A DNA stretch of 64,000 nt, from NCBI RefSeq assembly GCF_017939625.1, contig NZ_JAGKTC010000001.1:62413-126412 (forward strand), written 5' to 3'. Within the stretch, counting starts at the first letter, position 1; every line of letters starts with the position of its first letter. Below the pieces are notes generated by a model, which had not been told where the DNA came from, made no database searches, and worked only from the letters and a program-made list of their open reading frames with translations. The translations under genes and the position numbers were made by a program. This DNA comes from Pseudoxanthomonas helianthi (GTDB lineage Bacteria > Pseudomonadota > Gammaproteobacteria > Xanthomonadales > Xanthomonadaceae). This document shows, one piece after another, positions 1 through 8,178 of this stretch.

Positions 1-2
1 GG

Positions 3-1091
3 CTGACTCCGAACCTGTCGCGCCTCGCCAGCGAAGGCGTGCGCGCGCAGTGGATGAACCCTTCGTACCCGGCGCTGACCTTCCCCAACCACTACGCCAT
101 CGTCACCGGGCTACGGCCGGACCACCACGGCATCATCCACAACAGCATGAGCGATGCGGAACTCGGCACATTCAAGCTGTCCGACCGCGATGCGGTCGGC
201 GACGCGCGCTGGTGGGGCGGTGAACCGATCTGGATCGGCGCGATGAAGTCGGGCCAGCGGGCCGCGACGCTGTTCTGGCCGGGCAGCGAGGCGCCGATCG
301 GCGGCGTGCATCCGACCTATTGGAAGCCCTACGACGAAACCGTCAGCTACGACGCACGCGTCGACCAGGTGCTGGCCTGGCTGTCGGAACCTGCGGCGAC
401 GCGGCCGCGCGTGGCGACGCTGTATTTCGACCACGTCGATCACGAAGGCCACGACCACGGACCGGATTCTCCGCAGGTGCGCGACGCGCTGGTCGAGGCG
501 GACAAGGCCATCGGCCGCCTGGTCGACGGGCTGGATTCGCGCGGACTCGGCGACCGCGTCGACCTGATCGTCGTTTCCGACCACGGCATGGCCACGGTCG
601 CACCGGACCACGTGGTCGCCATCGAGGACATGGCGTCGGTCGAGGAAGCGAAAGTCGCGTCGGTGGGACAGGTGATCGGCATCAACCCGAACCCGGGTTT
701 CGAAGCGCGGGTCGAGAAGAAGCTGCTGGGCGCGCACGACCATTACGACTGCTGGCGCAAGGGCGAGTTGCCGGCGCGCTGGCATTACGGCACGCATCCG
801 CGCGTGCCGGCCATCGTCTGCCAGATGCACGAGGGCTGGGACGCCCTGCCGCGCGCCCAGATCGCCAGGCGCAAGGCCGGCGCGACCCGCGGTTCGCACG
901 GCTACGACCCGGCCTTGCCCTCGATGCGCGCGATCTTCATCGCCAAGGGCCCTTCGTTCCGGCAAGGCGTGGTCCTGCCCGCGTTCGACAACGTCGACGT
1001 GTATCCGTTGCTGGCGAAGCTGGCCGGGGTGGCGCCGGCGCCGAACGACGGCAATCCGCAGACCCTGTTGCCGGCATTGAAAGCCCCCTGA
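3..1091 (+). CDS. Nucleotide pyrophosphatase/phosphodiesterase family protein (5' end outside window)
   Basis: Type I phosphodiesterase/nucleotide pyrophosphatase (NPP, alkaline-phosphatase superfamily), which hydrolyses phosphodiester or pyrophosphate bonds, usually in the periplasm. The frame is open from base 3 and translates as LTPNLSRLASEGVRAQW before the first possible start (GTG at 39), so the N-terminus and the first metal-binding Asp lie upstream. Visible family features are the nucleophile region TFPNHY, a TGL.PDHHGI segment, the metal ligands DHVDHEGHDHGPD and VSDHGM, and a late GTHPRVP histidine. The family is clear. The substrate (nucleotide, phospholipid or phosphonate) cannot be told. 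Confidence 0.88.
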   Translation: MTPNLSRLASEGVRAQWMNPSYPALTFPNHYAIVTGLRPDHHGIIHNSMSDAELGTFKLSDRDAVGDARWWGGEPIWIGAMKSGQRAATLFWPGSEAPIGGVHPTYWKPYDETVSYDARVDQVLAWLSEPAATRPRVATLYFDHVDHEGHDHGPDSPQVRDALVEADKAIGRLVDGLDSRGLGDRVDLIVVSDHGMATVAPDHVVAIEDMASVEEAKVASVGQVIGINPNPGFEARVEKKLLGAHDHYDCWRKGELPARWHYGTHPRVPAIVCQMHEGWDALPRAQIARRKAGATRGSHGYDPALPSMRAIFIAKGPSFRQGVVLPAFDNVDVYPLLAKLAGVAPAPNDGNPQTLLPALKAP

Positions 1092-1157
1092 ACGTCGCCC
1101 GGCATTGATGTCCGAAAACGGTTAGTCCGGCCCGGATGCCGGTGCTAGCCTGCACCC

Positions 1158-2663
1158 ATGACATCCCCCGCCCATTCCGTCTTGCCCGATCCGCAGGTCT
1201 GCGAGGAAGCGCGGCGCAGCCGCGACGCACGCTTCGACGGCCTGTTCTTCGTCGCCGTCACCAGCACGCGGATCTACTGCCGGCCGATGTGCCCCGCGCC
1301 TTCGCCGAAACCGCGCAACGTGGTGTATTACCCGAACGCCGCCGCCGCGGAATCGGCGGGCTTCCGCCCATGCCTGCGTTGCCGGCCGGAGCTCGCGCCC
1401 GGCGACGGCACCTGGCGGCGCGGCGACGAAACCGTGGCGCGCGCATTGAAGCTGATCGACCAGGGCGCCCTGGCCGAACGCCCGCTGGCGGAACTCGCGC
1501 AATCGCTAGGCTTGGGCGAGCGCCAGTTGCGCCGCCTGTTCAACGAGCGCCTGGGCGCCAGTCCGGTCGGGGTCCATGCGACGCGACGGCTGCTGTTCGC
1601 CAAGCAATTGCTGACCGAAACGCGGTTGCCGATCACCCAGGTCGCACTGGCCGCCGGCTACGGCAGCCTGACCCGGTTCAACACCACGTTCCGCGACGCC
1701 TACCGTATGGCGCCGCGCGACCTGCGCAAGCGCGACGCCGCGGCGCGCGACGAAGGCCTGTCGCTGCGGCTGGGTTATCGCCCGCCCTATGATTTCGACG
1801 CGATGCTGGATTTCCTGCGCGGTCGCGCCCTGCCCGGGGTCGAGCACGTCGACGACGAAAGCTACATGCGCGTGATCGGCACGCCCGCCGCACCCGGCTG
1901 GCTGCGGGTGAGCCGCGCCGACGCCAGGGCCGGCGAGCATGCGCTGTCGCTGGAACTGCATGGCGCCGCGCCGGGCGAATTGCTCGGCATCGTGCAGCGC
2001 CTGCGGCGGATGTTCGATCTCGATGCCGATCCGCAGGCAATCGCCGCCGCCTTGTCGCGCGATGCGCGCCTGCGCCCGTTGCTGCGCAAGCGGCCCGGTT
2101 TGCGCCTGCCCAGCGGCTGGGACGGTTTCGAGATCGCGGTGCGCGCGATCATCGGCCAGCAGGTCAGCGTGGCCGCCGCGCGCACGCTGACCGCGCGTTT
2201 GGCGCAGCGCTTCGGCCATGCGCTGGAAGGCGCCGCGACCACGGGATTCCCGACGCCCCTGACCCATCTGTTCCCCACGCCCGACGCATTGGCCGACGCG
2301 GATGCCACCGAAATCGGCCTGACCCGCGCAAGGGCGCAGGCGGTGCGCACGGTGTCGCGCGCCCTGCTCGACGGCAGTGTCGATTTCCGCAGCGAGCGCG
2401 TGCTGGAGGATTTCGTCTCGCGCTGGGTCGCCCTGCCCGGCATCGGTCCCTGGACCGCGAATTACATGGCGCTGCGCGCGCTGGGCCATCCGGACGCGTT
2501 TCCGGCCGAGGACCTGGTGCTGCAGAAGGCCGTGCCCGTCGATGGCTCGCGATTGAGCGCGAAGGCGCTGACCGCCCGCGCGGAAGCCTGGCGCCCGTGG
2601 CGCGGCTACGCGGTGATCCACTTGTGGCGCGAATCGATGCTCGCGCCGGCGAAGCAATCATGA
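1158..2663 (+). CDS. Ada-type methylphosphotriester regulator fused to DNA-3-methyladenine glycosylase II (AlkA)
   Basis: A 501-residue fusion for alkylation repair. Residues about 10-85 form the Ada zinc domain with all four cysteines (YCRPMC and PCLRC); the first Cys of YCRPMC would accept methyl groups from phosphotriesters. An AraC-type helix-turn-helix follows (about 88-175). Residues about 200-500 form the AlkA glycosylase, with the IIGQQVS motif, a helix-hairpin-helix at [10 protein letters not shown] and the catalytic Asp in PAEDL. E. coli Ada instead carries a C-terminal methyltransferase; here that activity is the next gene, whose ATG overlaps this stop (ATGA). Probably self-inducing by methylated DNA, by family analogy. 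Confidence 0.93.
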   Translation: MTSPAHSVLPDPQVCEEARRSRDARFDGLFFVAVTSTRIYCRPMCPAPSPKPRNVVYYPNAAAAESAGFRPCLRCRPELAPGDGTWRRGDETVARALKLIDQGALAERPLAELAQSLGLGERQLRRLFNERLGASPVGVHATRRLLFAKQLLTETRLPITQVALAAGYGSLTRFNTTFRDAYRMAPRDLRKRDAAARDEGLSLRLGYRPPYDFDAMLDFLRGRALPGVEHVDDESYMRVIGTPAAPGWLRVSRADARAGEHALSLELHGAAPGELLGIVQRLRRMFDLDADPQAIAAALSRDARLRPLLRKRPGLRLPSGWDGFEIAVRAIIGQQVSVAAARTLTARLAQRFGHALEGAATTGFPTPLTHLFPTPDALADADATEIGLTRARAQAVRTVSRALLDGSVDFRSERVLEDFVSRWVALPGIGPWTANYMALRALGHPDAFPAEDLVLQKAVPVDGSRLSAKALTARAEAWRPWRGYAVIHLWRESMLAPAKQS

Positions 2664-3163
2664 TTATCCACACCACGATCGACAGCCCGGTCGGCCCGCT
2701 GTTGCTGGCTGCCGATGATGAAGGCCTGCGCCTGATCGAATTCCGCGACCCTCGCCATCCCATGGCGAAGCTGGACCAGTGGCAGGCCGGCGACCACGCG
2801 ACGCTGCGCGAAACCCGCAAGCAATTGCGAGCGTACTTCAGCGGCGAACTGCGCGACTTCGACCTGCCGCTGGCGCCGCAGGGCACCGAATTCCAGCAGA
2901 AGGTCTGGCACACGCTGGCCGGCATCGGCTATGGCGAGACGATCAGCTACGCGGAGTTGGCGCGACGCGTCGAAAAACCGACGGCGATGCGCGCAGTCGG
3001 CGCGGCCAACGGGCGCAATCCATTGCCGATCGTGCTGCCCTGCCATCGGGTGATCGGCGCGGACGGCTCGCTGACCGGGTTCGGTGGCGGCCTGCCGACC
3101 AAGCGTTTCCTGCTGGAACTGGAAGGGGCGCTGCCGCGCGCAAACGACCTGTTCCCCCTGTAG
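2660..3163 (+). CDS. ogt: Methylated-DNA--[protein]-cysteine S-methyltransferase
   Basis: A 167-residue suicide enzyme that moves O6-methyl or O4-methyl groups from DNA bases to its own cysteine. The active-site LPCHRVIG motif lies near residue 127, and the upstream AMRAVGAAN segment is typical of the recognition helix. The frame is open further upstream, but the ATG at 2660 ([13 protein letters not shown]) gives the normal family N-terminus and a 4-base ATGA overlap with the Ada-AlkA gene, so the two are surely co-translated. A REPIN follows about 50 bases after the stop. Confidence 0.93.
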   Translation: MIIHTTIDSPVGPLLLAADDEGLRLIEFRDPRHPMAKLDQWQAGDHATLRETRKQLRAYFSGELRDFDLPLAPQGTEFQQKVWHTLAGIGYGETISYAELARRVEKPTAMRAVGAANGRNPLPIVLPCHRVIGADGSLTGFGGGLPTKRFLLELEGALPRANDLFPL

Positions 3164-3216
3164 GAACGGATCTTGCCCGCGACCGGAAGGTGGACGTTGC
3201 TCGATAAGGCAACGAT

Positions 3217-3275
3217 GTGGGAGCGACGTAAGTCGCGAATCGTCGCGAAGAGCTCGCGACTTACGTCGCTCCCAC
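3217..3275. repeat. REPIN: two inverted REP arms (GCGAC-GTAA-GTCGC stems)
   Basis: GTGGGAGCGACGTAAGTCGC is followed after a short spacer by its exact reverse complement. Each arm is itself a hairpin preceded by a GTGG tetranucleotide, the hallmark of REP sequences mobilised by RAYT transposases. It sits between the convergent ogt and hutF genes and may act as a transcription barrier. Confidence 0.85.
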
Positions 3276-3315
3276 GTCAGATATCGTCGCGTCGCGGCGC
3301 GAGCAAGGCGCGCTC

Positions 3316-4548
3316 CTACAACAGCGCCTGCACCGTCATCGCGAATTCCGCCGCGATCGCGTCGCGGTCGAAATGCCGGCCTTCCGCGACCACCTGCCGG
3401 CCGCCGACGAACACGTCGCGGACCATCGGCCGGTTGCTGGCGAAGATCCAGCGGTCGATCACGTCTTCTTCGCGCGCGCCGGCCAAGGCCGGCATCTCGG
3501 CATCGAGCACGATGGCGTCGGCAGCCGCCTCGAAGCCCGTGGCATTCGCCGCGCTCGCCATCACCCCGCGCAGCAAGGTCTCGCCCACGCTCGGCGTATT
3601 CGCGGCGACCGCGATGTTGCGATGGCGCGTGGCCAGGCGCTGCCCGTATTCCAGCCAGCGCAGCTCTTCGACCGGCGACACCGACACGTGCGAATCCGAA
3701 CCGATGCCCCAGCGTCCGCCCGCATCAAGGTAGTCGCGCAGGGGGAACAGGCCGTCGCCGAGATTGGCTTCGGTGGTCGGGCAGATCGCCACGGTCGCGC
3801 CGCTGCGGGCGATGCCGGCGACTTCGGCATCCGTCAGATGAGTGGCATGCACCAGCGTCCAGCGCGGGTCGACCTCGGCGTTCGCCAGCAGCCACTCCAC
3901 CGGCCGCGCGCCGCGGATCGCCAGGCAATCCTGCACTTCGCCGATCTGTTCGGCGATGTGGATATGCACGGGCGCATCGGCCGGCAAGGCCGCCAGCACT
4001 TCGCGCATCGCGGCTTCGGGCACCGCGCGCAGGCTGTGCAGGGCGCAGCCGACCCGCAGCTGGTCGCCCTGCCTGGCGTGGAGGGACTCGAACAGGCGCA
4101 GGTAGCCGTCCACGTCGTGGCCGAAACGCTTCTGCCGTTCGCCCAGCGCGCGGCCGTCGAAACCGCCGCTCATGTACAGCACCGGCAGCAAGGTCAGGCG
4201 GATGCCGGTATCGCGCGCGGCGGCAACCAGCGCCTGCGACATCGCCGCCGGGTCTGCGTAAGGCGCGCCGTCGGGTCGGTGGTGGACGTAGTGGAATTCG
4301 CAGACCGTGGTGTAACCGGCTTCGAGCATTTCCGCATACAACTGGCGGGCGACGGCGTAATTGCTTTCGGGAGTCATCCGCGCAGCGAAACGGTACATGG
4401 TTTCGCGCCAGGTCCAGAAGGAGTCCTCCGGGTTCGTCTGCCGCTCGGCCAAACCGGCCATCGCACGCTGGAACGCGTGCGAATGCAGGTTGGCCACGCC
4501 CGGCAGGCGCCAGCCGGCAGGAACACGCACAGCGATGGGCTCGTTCAT
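3316..4548 (-). CDS. hutF: Formimidoylglutamate deiminase
   Basis: Amidohydrolase-superfamily enzyme that converts N-formimidoyl-L-glutamate to N-formyl-L-glutamate and ammonia in the five-step histidine degradation route. Metal and catalytic residues are visible: NLHSHAFQR (HxH), HIHIAEQIGE, LVHATHL and GSDSHVS. At 410 residues it is shorter than the usual roughly 450. It starts almost directly at the barrel (MNEPIAVRVPAGWRLPGVANLHSH) and lacks most of the N-terminal beta-sandwich strands. It diverges from hutI across a 125-base gap holding a REPIN. No hutH, hutU or hutG is in the window. Confidence 0.9.
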   Translation of the reverse strand: MNEPIAVRVPAGWRLPGVANLHSHAFQRAMAGLAERQTNPEDSFWTWRETMYRFAARMTPESNYAVARQLYAEMLEAGYTTVCEFHYVHHRPDGAPYADPAAMSQALVAAARDTGIRLTLLPVLYMSGGFDGRALGERQKRFGHDVDGYLRLFESLHARQGDQLRVGCALHSLRAVPEAAMREVLAALPADAPVHIHIAEQIGEVQDCLAIRGARPVEWLLANAEVDPRWTLVHATHLTDAEVAGIARSGATVAICPTTEANLGDGLFPLRDYLDAGGRWGIGSDSHVSVSPVEELRWLEYGQRLATRHRNIAVAANTPSVGETLLRGVMASAANATGFEAAADAIVLDAEMPALAGAREEDVIDRWIFASNRPMVRDVFVGGRQVVAEGRHFDRDAIAAEFAMTVQALL

Positions 4549-4580
4549 GCGTCGATTGTAAGTCCGGCAAAGCCAGCCTG

Positions 4581-4647
4581 GTGGGAGCGGCTACGGCCGC
4601 GATTGCGCTTTCGCGAGAACGCCCATCGCGGCCGTAGCCGCTCCACC
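4581..4647. repeat. REPIN between hutF and hutI
   Basis: GTGGGAGCGGCTACGGCCGC and its near-perfect reverse complement (one C missing in the outer arm). The stem is GCGGC-TACG-GCCGC rather than GCGAC-GTAA-GTCGC. It occupies most of the intergenic space where both hut promoters should lie. Confidence 0.8.
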
Positions 4648-4673
4648 AAGGCAGCCCTGCGTACAATGACCGC

Positions 4674-5900
4674 ATGGGCGAATCGCGAAACCAATGGGAT
4701 GGCCTGATCGTCGGCGCTTCGCTGGCCACGCTCGATGGCGCGCACGGCTACGGCGCCATCGAGAACGGGGCGCTGGGCTGGAAGGACGGCCTGCTGACGT
4801 TCGTCGGACCCCGTGACGCCTTGCCCGGCGACCCGATTACCCTCGCCGACGAAGTGATCGAAGCCAAGGGCTGGATCACGCCCGGCCTGGTCGATTGCCA
4901 TACCCACCTGGTGTTCGCCGGCGATCGCGCGGGCGAATTCGAACAACGCCTGCAGGGCGCCAGCTACGAGGAAATCGCCCGCAGCGGCGGCGGCATCGTA
5001 TCCAGCGTACGCGCGACTCGAGGCGCCAGCGAGGAGGAACTGCTGGTGCAGTCGCTGCCGCGCGCCCGCGCCCTGATCGCCGACGGCGCGACCACGCTTG
5101 AGATCAAATCCGGCTACGGCCTGGACTTCGACGGCGAACGCAAGATGCTGCGTGTCGCCCGCCGGCTTGGCGAGAAACTCGGCGTGATGGTGCGCACCAC
5201 CTATCTGGCTGCGCATGCGCTGCCGCCGGAATACGCGGAGCGAGCGGACGACTACATCGATGCGGTCGTCGAATGGCTGCCGAAGCTGCATGCCGAAGGC
5301 CTGGTCGATGCGGTCGACGCCTTCTGCGAACGCATCGGCTTCGACGCAGCACAGACCCGTCGCGTGTTCGAAGCGGCGCGTGCTCTGGGACTGCCGGTCA
5401 AGCTGCATGCCGACCAATTGAGCGATGGCCAGGGTGCGGCGCTGGTCGCGGAGTTCGATGGCCTGTCCGCCGACCACGTCGAGTACACCTCGGAGGACGG
5501 GGTCAAGGCGATGGCCGCCGCCGGTACCGTGGCGGTGTTGTTGCCGGGCGCCTTCCACGTACTGCGCGAAACCCGCTTGCCGCCGCTCGCTGCGTTCCGC
5601 GAACATGGCGTTCCGATGGCCGTGGCCACCGACTGCAATCCCGGTACTTCGCCGCTGCTGTCGTTGCGCCAGGCGATGCAGCTGGCCTGCACTCATTTCC
5701 GCCTGACGCCCGAGGAAGCACTGCGCGGCGCCACGGTCAACGCGGCAAAGGCGCTGGGCCTGGCCGATCGCGGCGCGTTGAAGGTGGGCATGCGCGCGGA
5801 TTTCGCGCTGTGGGACATCGACCGTCCCGCGGAGCTTTGCTACTGGCTCGGCGGCAGGTTGGCCCAGGCCGTCTACGCGAGCGGCCGTCGCCTGATGTAG
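4674..5900 (+). CDS. hutI: Imidazolonepropionase
   Basis: A 408-residue cytosolic amidohydrolase that hydrolyses 4-imidazolone-5-propanoate to N-formimidoyl-L-glutamate, the substrate made just before HutF acts. Metal site [11 protein letters not shown] near residue 72, the ARSGGGI substrate loop, a KLHADQLS segment and [10 protein letters not shown] near residue 320 are all as expected. ATG at 4674 gives the full family length. It diverges from hutF. The stop codon TAG is part of the first arm of a downstream REPIN. Confidence 0.95.
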   Translation: MGESRNQWDGLIVGASLATLDGAHGYGAIENGALGWKDGLLTFVGPRDALPGDPITLADEVIEAKGWITPGLVDCHTHLVFAGDRAGEFEQRLQGASYEEIARSGGGIVSSVRATRGASEEELLVQSLPRARALIADGATTLEIKSGYGLDFDGERKMLRVARRLGEKLGVMVRTTYLAAHALPPEYAERADDYIDAVVEWLPKLHAEGLVDAVDAFCERIGFDAAQTRRVFEAARALGLPVKLHADQLSDGQGAALVAEFDGLSADHVEYTSEDGVKAMAAAGTVAVLLPGAFHVLRETRLPPLAAFREHGVPMAVATDCNPGTSPLLSLRQAMQLACTHFRLTPEEALRGATVNAAKALGLADRGALKVGMRADFALWDIDRPAELCYWLGGRLAQAVYASGRRLM

Positions 5901-5966
5901 GAGCGCCCTTCAGGGCGCGACAGGTCGCTTGCATGGTTCGGGTCGCACCCTGAAGGGCGCTCCTAC
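5897..5966. repeat. REPIN overlapping the hutI stop codon
   Basis: GTAGGAGCGCCCTTCAGGGC and its inverted copy ending GCTCCTAC, with GCGCCC-TTCA-GGGCGC stems and GTAG outer tetranucleotides. The hutI stop TAG (5898-5900) is the first GTAG of the element, so the repeat sits exactly at the gene end. Confidence 0.85.
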
Positions 5967-6017
5967 ATAAGCGGCGAATTGCCGCACAATGTCGATTCAA
6001 CCCGTGGGAGTTCCCTT

Positions 6018-7214
6018 ATGCGTCTTGCTCCGCTTGCGTTGGCCTGCCTTCTCGTTGTCTCCCCTGCCTTCGCGCAGACCTCCAATGACCCCGCGCATCG
6101 ACTCGCCCAGGACGCGACCATCGTCGATACGCACATCGACGCGCCCGGCATCCTGATGGACCACTGGGCCGATCTCGGCATGGAAGCGAAGGACCGCGAA
6201 TTCGATTACGCCAAGGCCCGCGCGGGCGGCCTCGATGTCGCCTTCATGTCGATCTACACCTCGGCGGCGCAAGACGAGGACGGCTCGGCGTGGCAGGCCG
6301 CCAACGCGATGATCGACGGCATCGAGGCGCTGGTGCAGCGCCACCCTGACAAGTTCGCCATCCTGACGTCGCCGAAGGACGCCGCGCGCCTGATCCAGGG
6401 TGGCCGTGTGCTGCTGCCGCTGGGCATGGAGAACGGCGCGCCGCTCGTCGACAAGCTCGACAACGTCAAGTTCTTCTTCGACCGCGGCGTGCGCTACATC
6501 ACCCTGGCGCACAGCGCCAACAACCGCATCGCAGATTCCTCGTACACGCTGGAAAAGAAGTGGAACGGGTTGAGCCCGTTCGGGCGCGAGGTGGTCAGGG
6601 AAATGAACCGGGTCGGCATCATGGTCGATGTCTCGCACCTGGGCGACGCGTCGGCGAAGGAGGCCATCGCGCTGAGCACGGTGCCGGTGATCGCCAGTCA
6701 TTCCGCGTTCCGCCATTTCACCCCGGACTTCGAGCGCAACATCAGCGACGAACTCGCCAAGGCGGTTGCGGCCAAGGGCGGCGTGGTGCAGGTGCCGTTC
6801 GGCACTGCGTTCATTGACCCGGCCAGTGCGGCCAATACCCAGGCGCACTTCCGTGCGATCAACGATTTCAACCAGCGCAACGCGCAGCTGAAGGCGCAGG
6901 GCAAGCCCGAGGAATCGCGCGAAGCCTTCGACAAGGCCTGGGAAGCGGCCCATCCGCCGCTCCAGAGCACGCTGGCGCAGGTTCTGGACCAGATCGACTA
7001 CGGGGTGAAGCTGATTGGCGTCGACCACGTCGGCATCGGTTCCGACTTCGACGGCGTCGACGGCGAACTGCCGAACGAGCTGAAGACCGTCGCCGATTAC
7101 CCGAAGCTGGTGGCGGGCCTGCAGGCGCGCGGCTACAAAAACGCCGACATCCGCAAGATCCTCGGTGGCAACCTGCTGCGGGTCTGGACGGAAATCGAAG
7201 CCGGCGCCAAATAA
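6018..7214 (+). CDS. Secreted membrane dipeptidase (peptidase M19)
   Basis: Zinc dipeptidase of the renal-dipeptidase (M19) family, 398 residues. The frame is open from 5979, but the ATG at 6018 follows a GGGAG ribosome site and begins a signal peptide (MRLAPLALACLLVVSPAFAQ), so export is expected. Zinc-site motifs are DTHIDAP, IASHSAFRHF and HVGIGSDFDG. The family cleaves dipeptides, including some with a D-residue. It stands alone between hutI's REPIN and a strong terminator. A role in peptide scavenging is likely; specificity is unknown. Confidence 0.92.
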   Translation: MRLAPLALACLLVVSPAFAQTSNDPAHRLAQDATIVDTHIDAPGILMDHWADLGMEAKDREFDYAKARAGGLDVAFMSIYTSAAQDEDGSAWQAANAMIDGIEALVQRHPDKFAILTSPKDAARLIQGGRVLLPLGMENGAPLVDKLDNVKFFFDRGVRYITLAHSANNRIADSSYTLEKKWNGLSPFGREVVREMNRVGIMVDVSHLGDASAKEAIALSTVPVIASHSAFRHFTPDFERNISDELAKAVAAKGGVVQVPFGTAFIDPASAANTQAHFRAINDFNQRNAQLKAQGKPEESREAFDKAWEAAHPPLQSTLAQVLDQIDYGVKLIGVDHVGIGSDFDGVDGELPNELKTVADYPKLVAGLQARGYKNADIRKILGGNLLRVWTEIEAGAK

Positions 7215-7231
7215 CCGCGCGGCCCGGAACG

Positions 7232-7260
7232 AAAAAAGCCCCGCGATGCGGGGCTTTTTT
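7232..7260. terminator. Bidirectional intrinsic terminator
   Basis: AAAAAAGCCCCGC, a short ATG-containing loop, then GCGGGGCTTTTTT: a perfect GC-rich stem flanked by an A-run and a T-run. It can terminate the dipeptidase on the plus strand and the small ribosomal protein gene on the minus strand. Confidence 0.93.
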
Positions 7261-7281
7261 GCGCAACCCGAATAGGGCGCT

Positions 7282-7458
7282 TTATTCCTTGACCACGGCC
7301 TTCTTCGCCACGGCCTTCTTCACCGGGGCCTTGGCCACGGCCTTCTTCGCCGTTGCCGATGCGCTCACCACCGCACCCTTCGACACCTGCTTGCGCGCGT
7401 TGCCGTAGCTGCTGTTGTAGCGCTTGCCCTTGGCGGTCTTGCGATCACCCTTGCCCAT
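7282..7458 (-). CDS. THX-family small ribosomal protein with Ala/Lys tail
   Basis: A 58-residue, very basic protein. The frame opens at 7533, but the ATG at 7458 has an AGGAG site and starts the family signature MGKGDRKTAKGKRYNSSYGN, matching 30S protein THX (bS31), which sits near the head of the small subunit. The second half is a low-complexity tail of KKAVAK repeats, common in xanthomonads. Transcribed alone toward the shared terminator. Confidence 0.88.
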   Translation of the reverse strand: MGKGDRKTAKGKRYNSSYGNARKQVSKGAVVSASATAKKAVAKAPVKKAVAKKAVVKE

Positions 7459-7529
7459 GTTCGTGCTCCTGAAACTGTCAAAAATCCGCACTGGGTGCGG
7501 GGTTGCGAGAATATCGGCCGCGAAGTCTA

Positions 7530-7669
7530 TCATGCGGCCCCGTTCCTGACCTCCGAACGCAGCGGAGCCCCTTGGTAAGGGGGCGCCCCGAAGGGCGGGA
7601 TCGGAGGTACGTAGCGAGGGCGCGAGATTGCGCGCAGCGGAATCTCGGGATTGACGATGCGCAGCAGCG
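7530..7669. other. Structured intergenic segment without a recognised gene
   Basis: Between the THX gene and merC lies a run of short palindromes, for example CCCCTTGGTAAGGGG near 7568 and paired CCTCCGA/TCGGAGG and GAGATTGCGC/GCGGAATCTC segments. The translation is proline/arginine-rich and unconvincing as protein. It may be a degenerate repeat element. Confidence 0.35.
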
Positions 7670-8089
7670 TCAATGCGCGCAAGTCGCGTCGTGGATATGC
7701 CAATGGTTGAGGCGCAGATTCAGCAGGTGGGCCAGCCCCACCAGGGTGCCGCCGAGGGTCATCACCACCGCATGGGTCACCGGCGGCGCATGCAGCACCG
7801 GCACCAGCACGCCCGCCCACAGCGCGGCCAAGCCGGCCAGCAGCAGGCCCAAGGCGCGGAAGCTGCGGTGGCGGCGGTAACCCCACAACAGGCTGAAAAG
7901 CCCGAGCACGCTGACGAAACCGACGAAGCCCAGTTCGAAACCGCTGCCGAACCAGGCCGACAGCCCCAGCGAGGGGATCGCCGCCAGCAGCACCGGGGTC
8001 AATGCGCAGTGGATCGCGCAGAGCATCGAGCCGGTGGCGCCGAAGCGGTCGAGCAGGCTGCGCAGTGAGCTGTCGGAGCGTGGGTCCAT
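7670..8089 (-). CDS. MerC-domain membrane protein
   Basis: A 139-residue protein with about four hydrophobic segments and a CAIHC motif in the first, as in MerC mercury-uptake proteins. It ends in a His/Cys-rich tail (NHWHIHDATCAH). There is no mer operon; instead it diverges from a zinc-type TonB receptor across a Zur box. A role in zinc or related metal handling is therefore more likely than mercury resistance; this is inference from context. Confidence 0.82.
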   Translation of the reverse strand: MDPRSDSSLRSLLDRFGATGSMLCAIHCALTPVLLAAIPSLGLSAWFGSGFELGFVGFVSVLGLFSLLWGYRRHRSFRALGLLLAGLAALWAGVLVPVLHAPPVTHAVVMTLGGTLVGLAHLLNLRLNHWHIHDATCAH

Positions 8090-8130
8090 GGCGGCAAGTA
8101 TGACTTTCGGGAGGGGTCGGATTCCGATAT

Positions 8131-8145
8131 TGGTATATTATAACA
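8131..8145. promoter_or_regulatory. Zur box
   Basis: TGGTATATTATAACA is a 15-bp dyad with one mismatch, matching the TGTTATA-N-TATAACA form of gammaproteobacterial Zur sites. It lies 34 bases before the receptor ATG and 42 bases from the merC start, so it could repress both when zinc is plentiful. The zur gene lies about 5 kb away. Confidence 0.8.
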
Positions 8146-8178
8146 TCATTCAAGCCCCATCTTCCCCCGAGGACCCCC

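Noticed and set aside
7670-8089. MerC as evidence for a mercury resistance operon
   Set aside because: No merA, merR, merT or merP nearby; the Zur box points to zinc instead.
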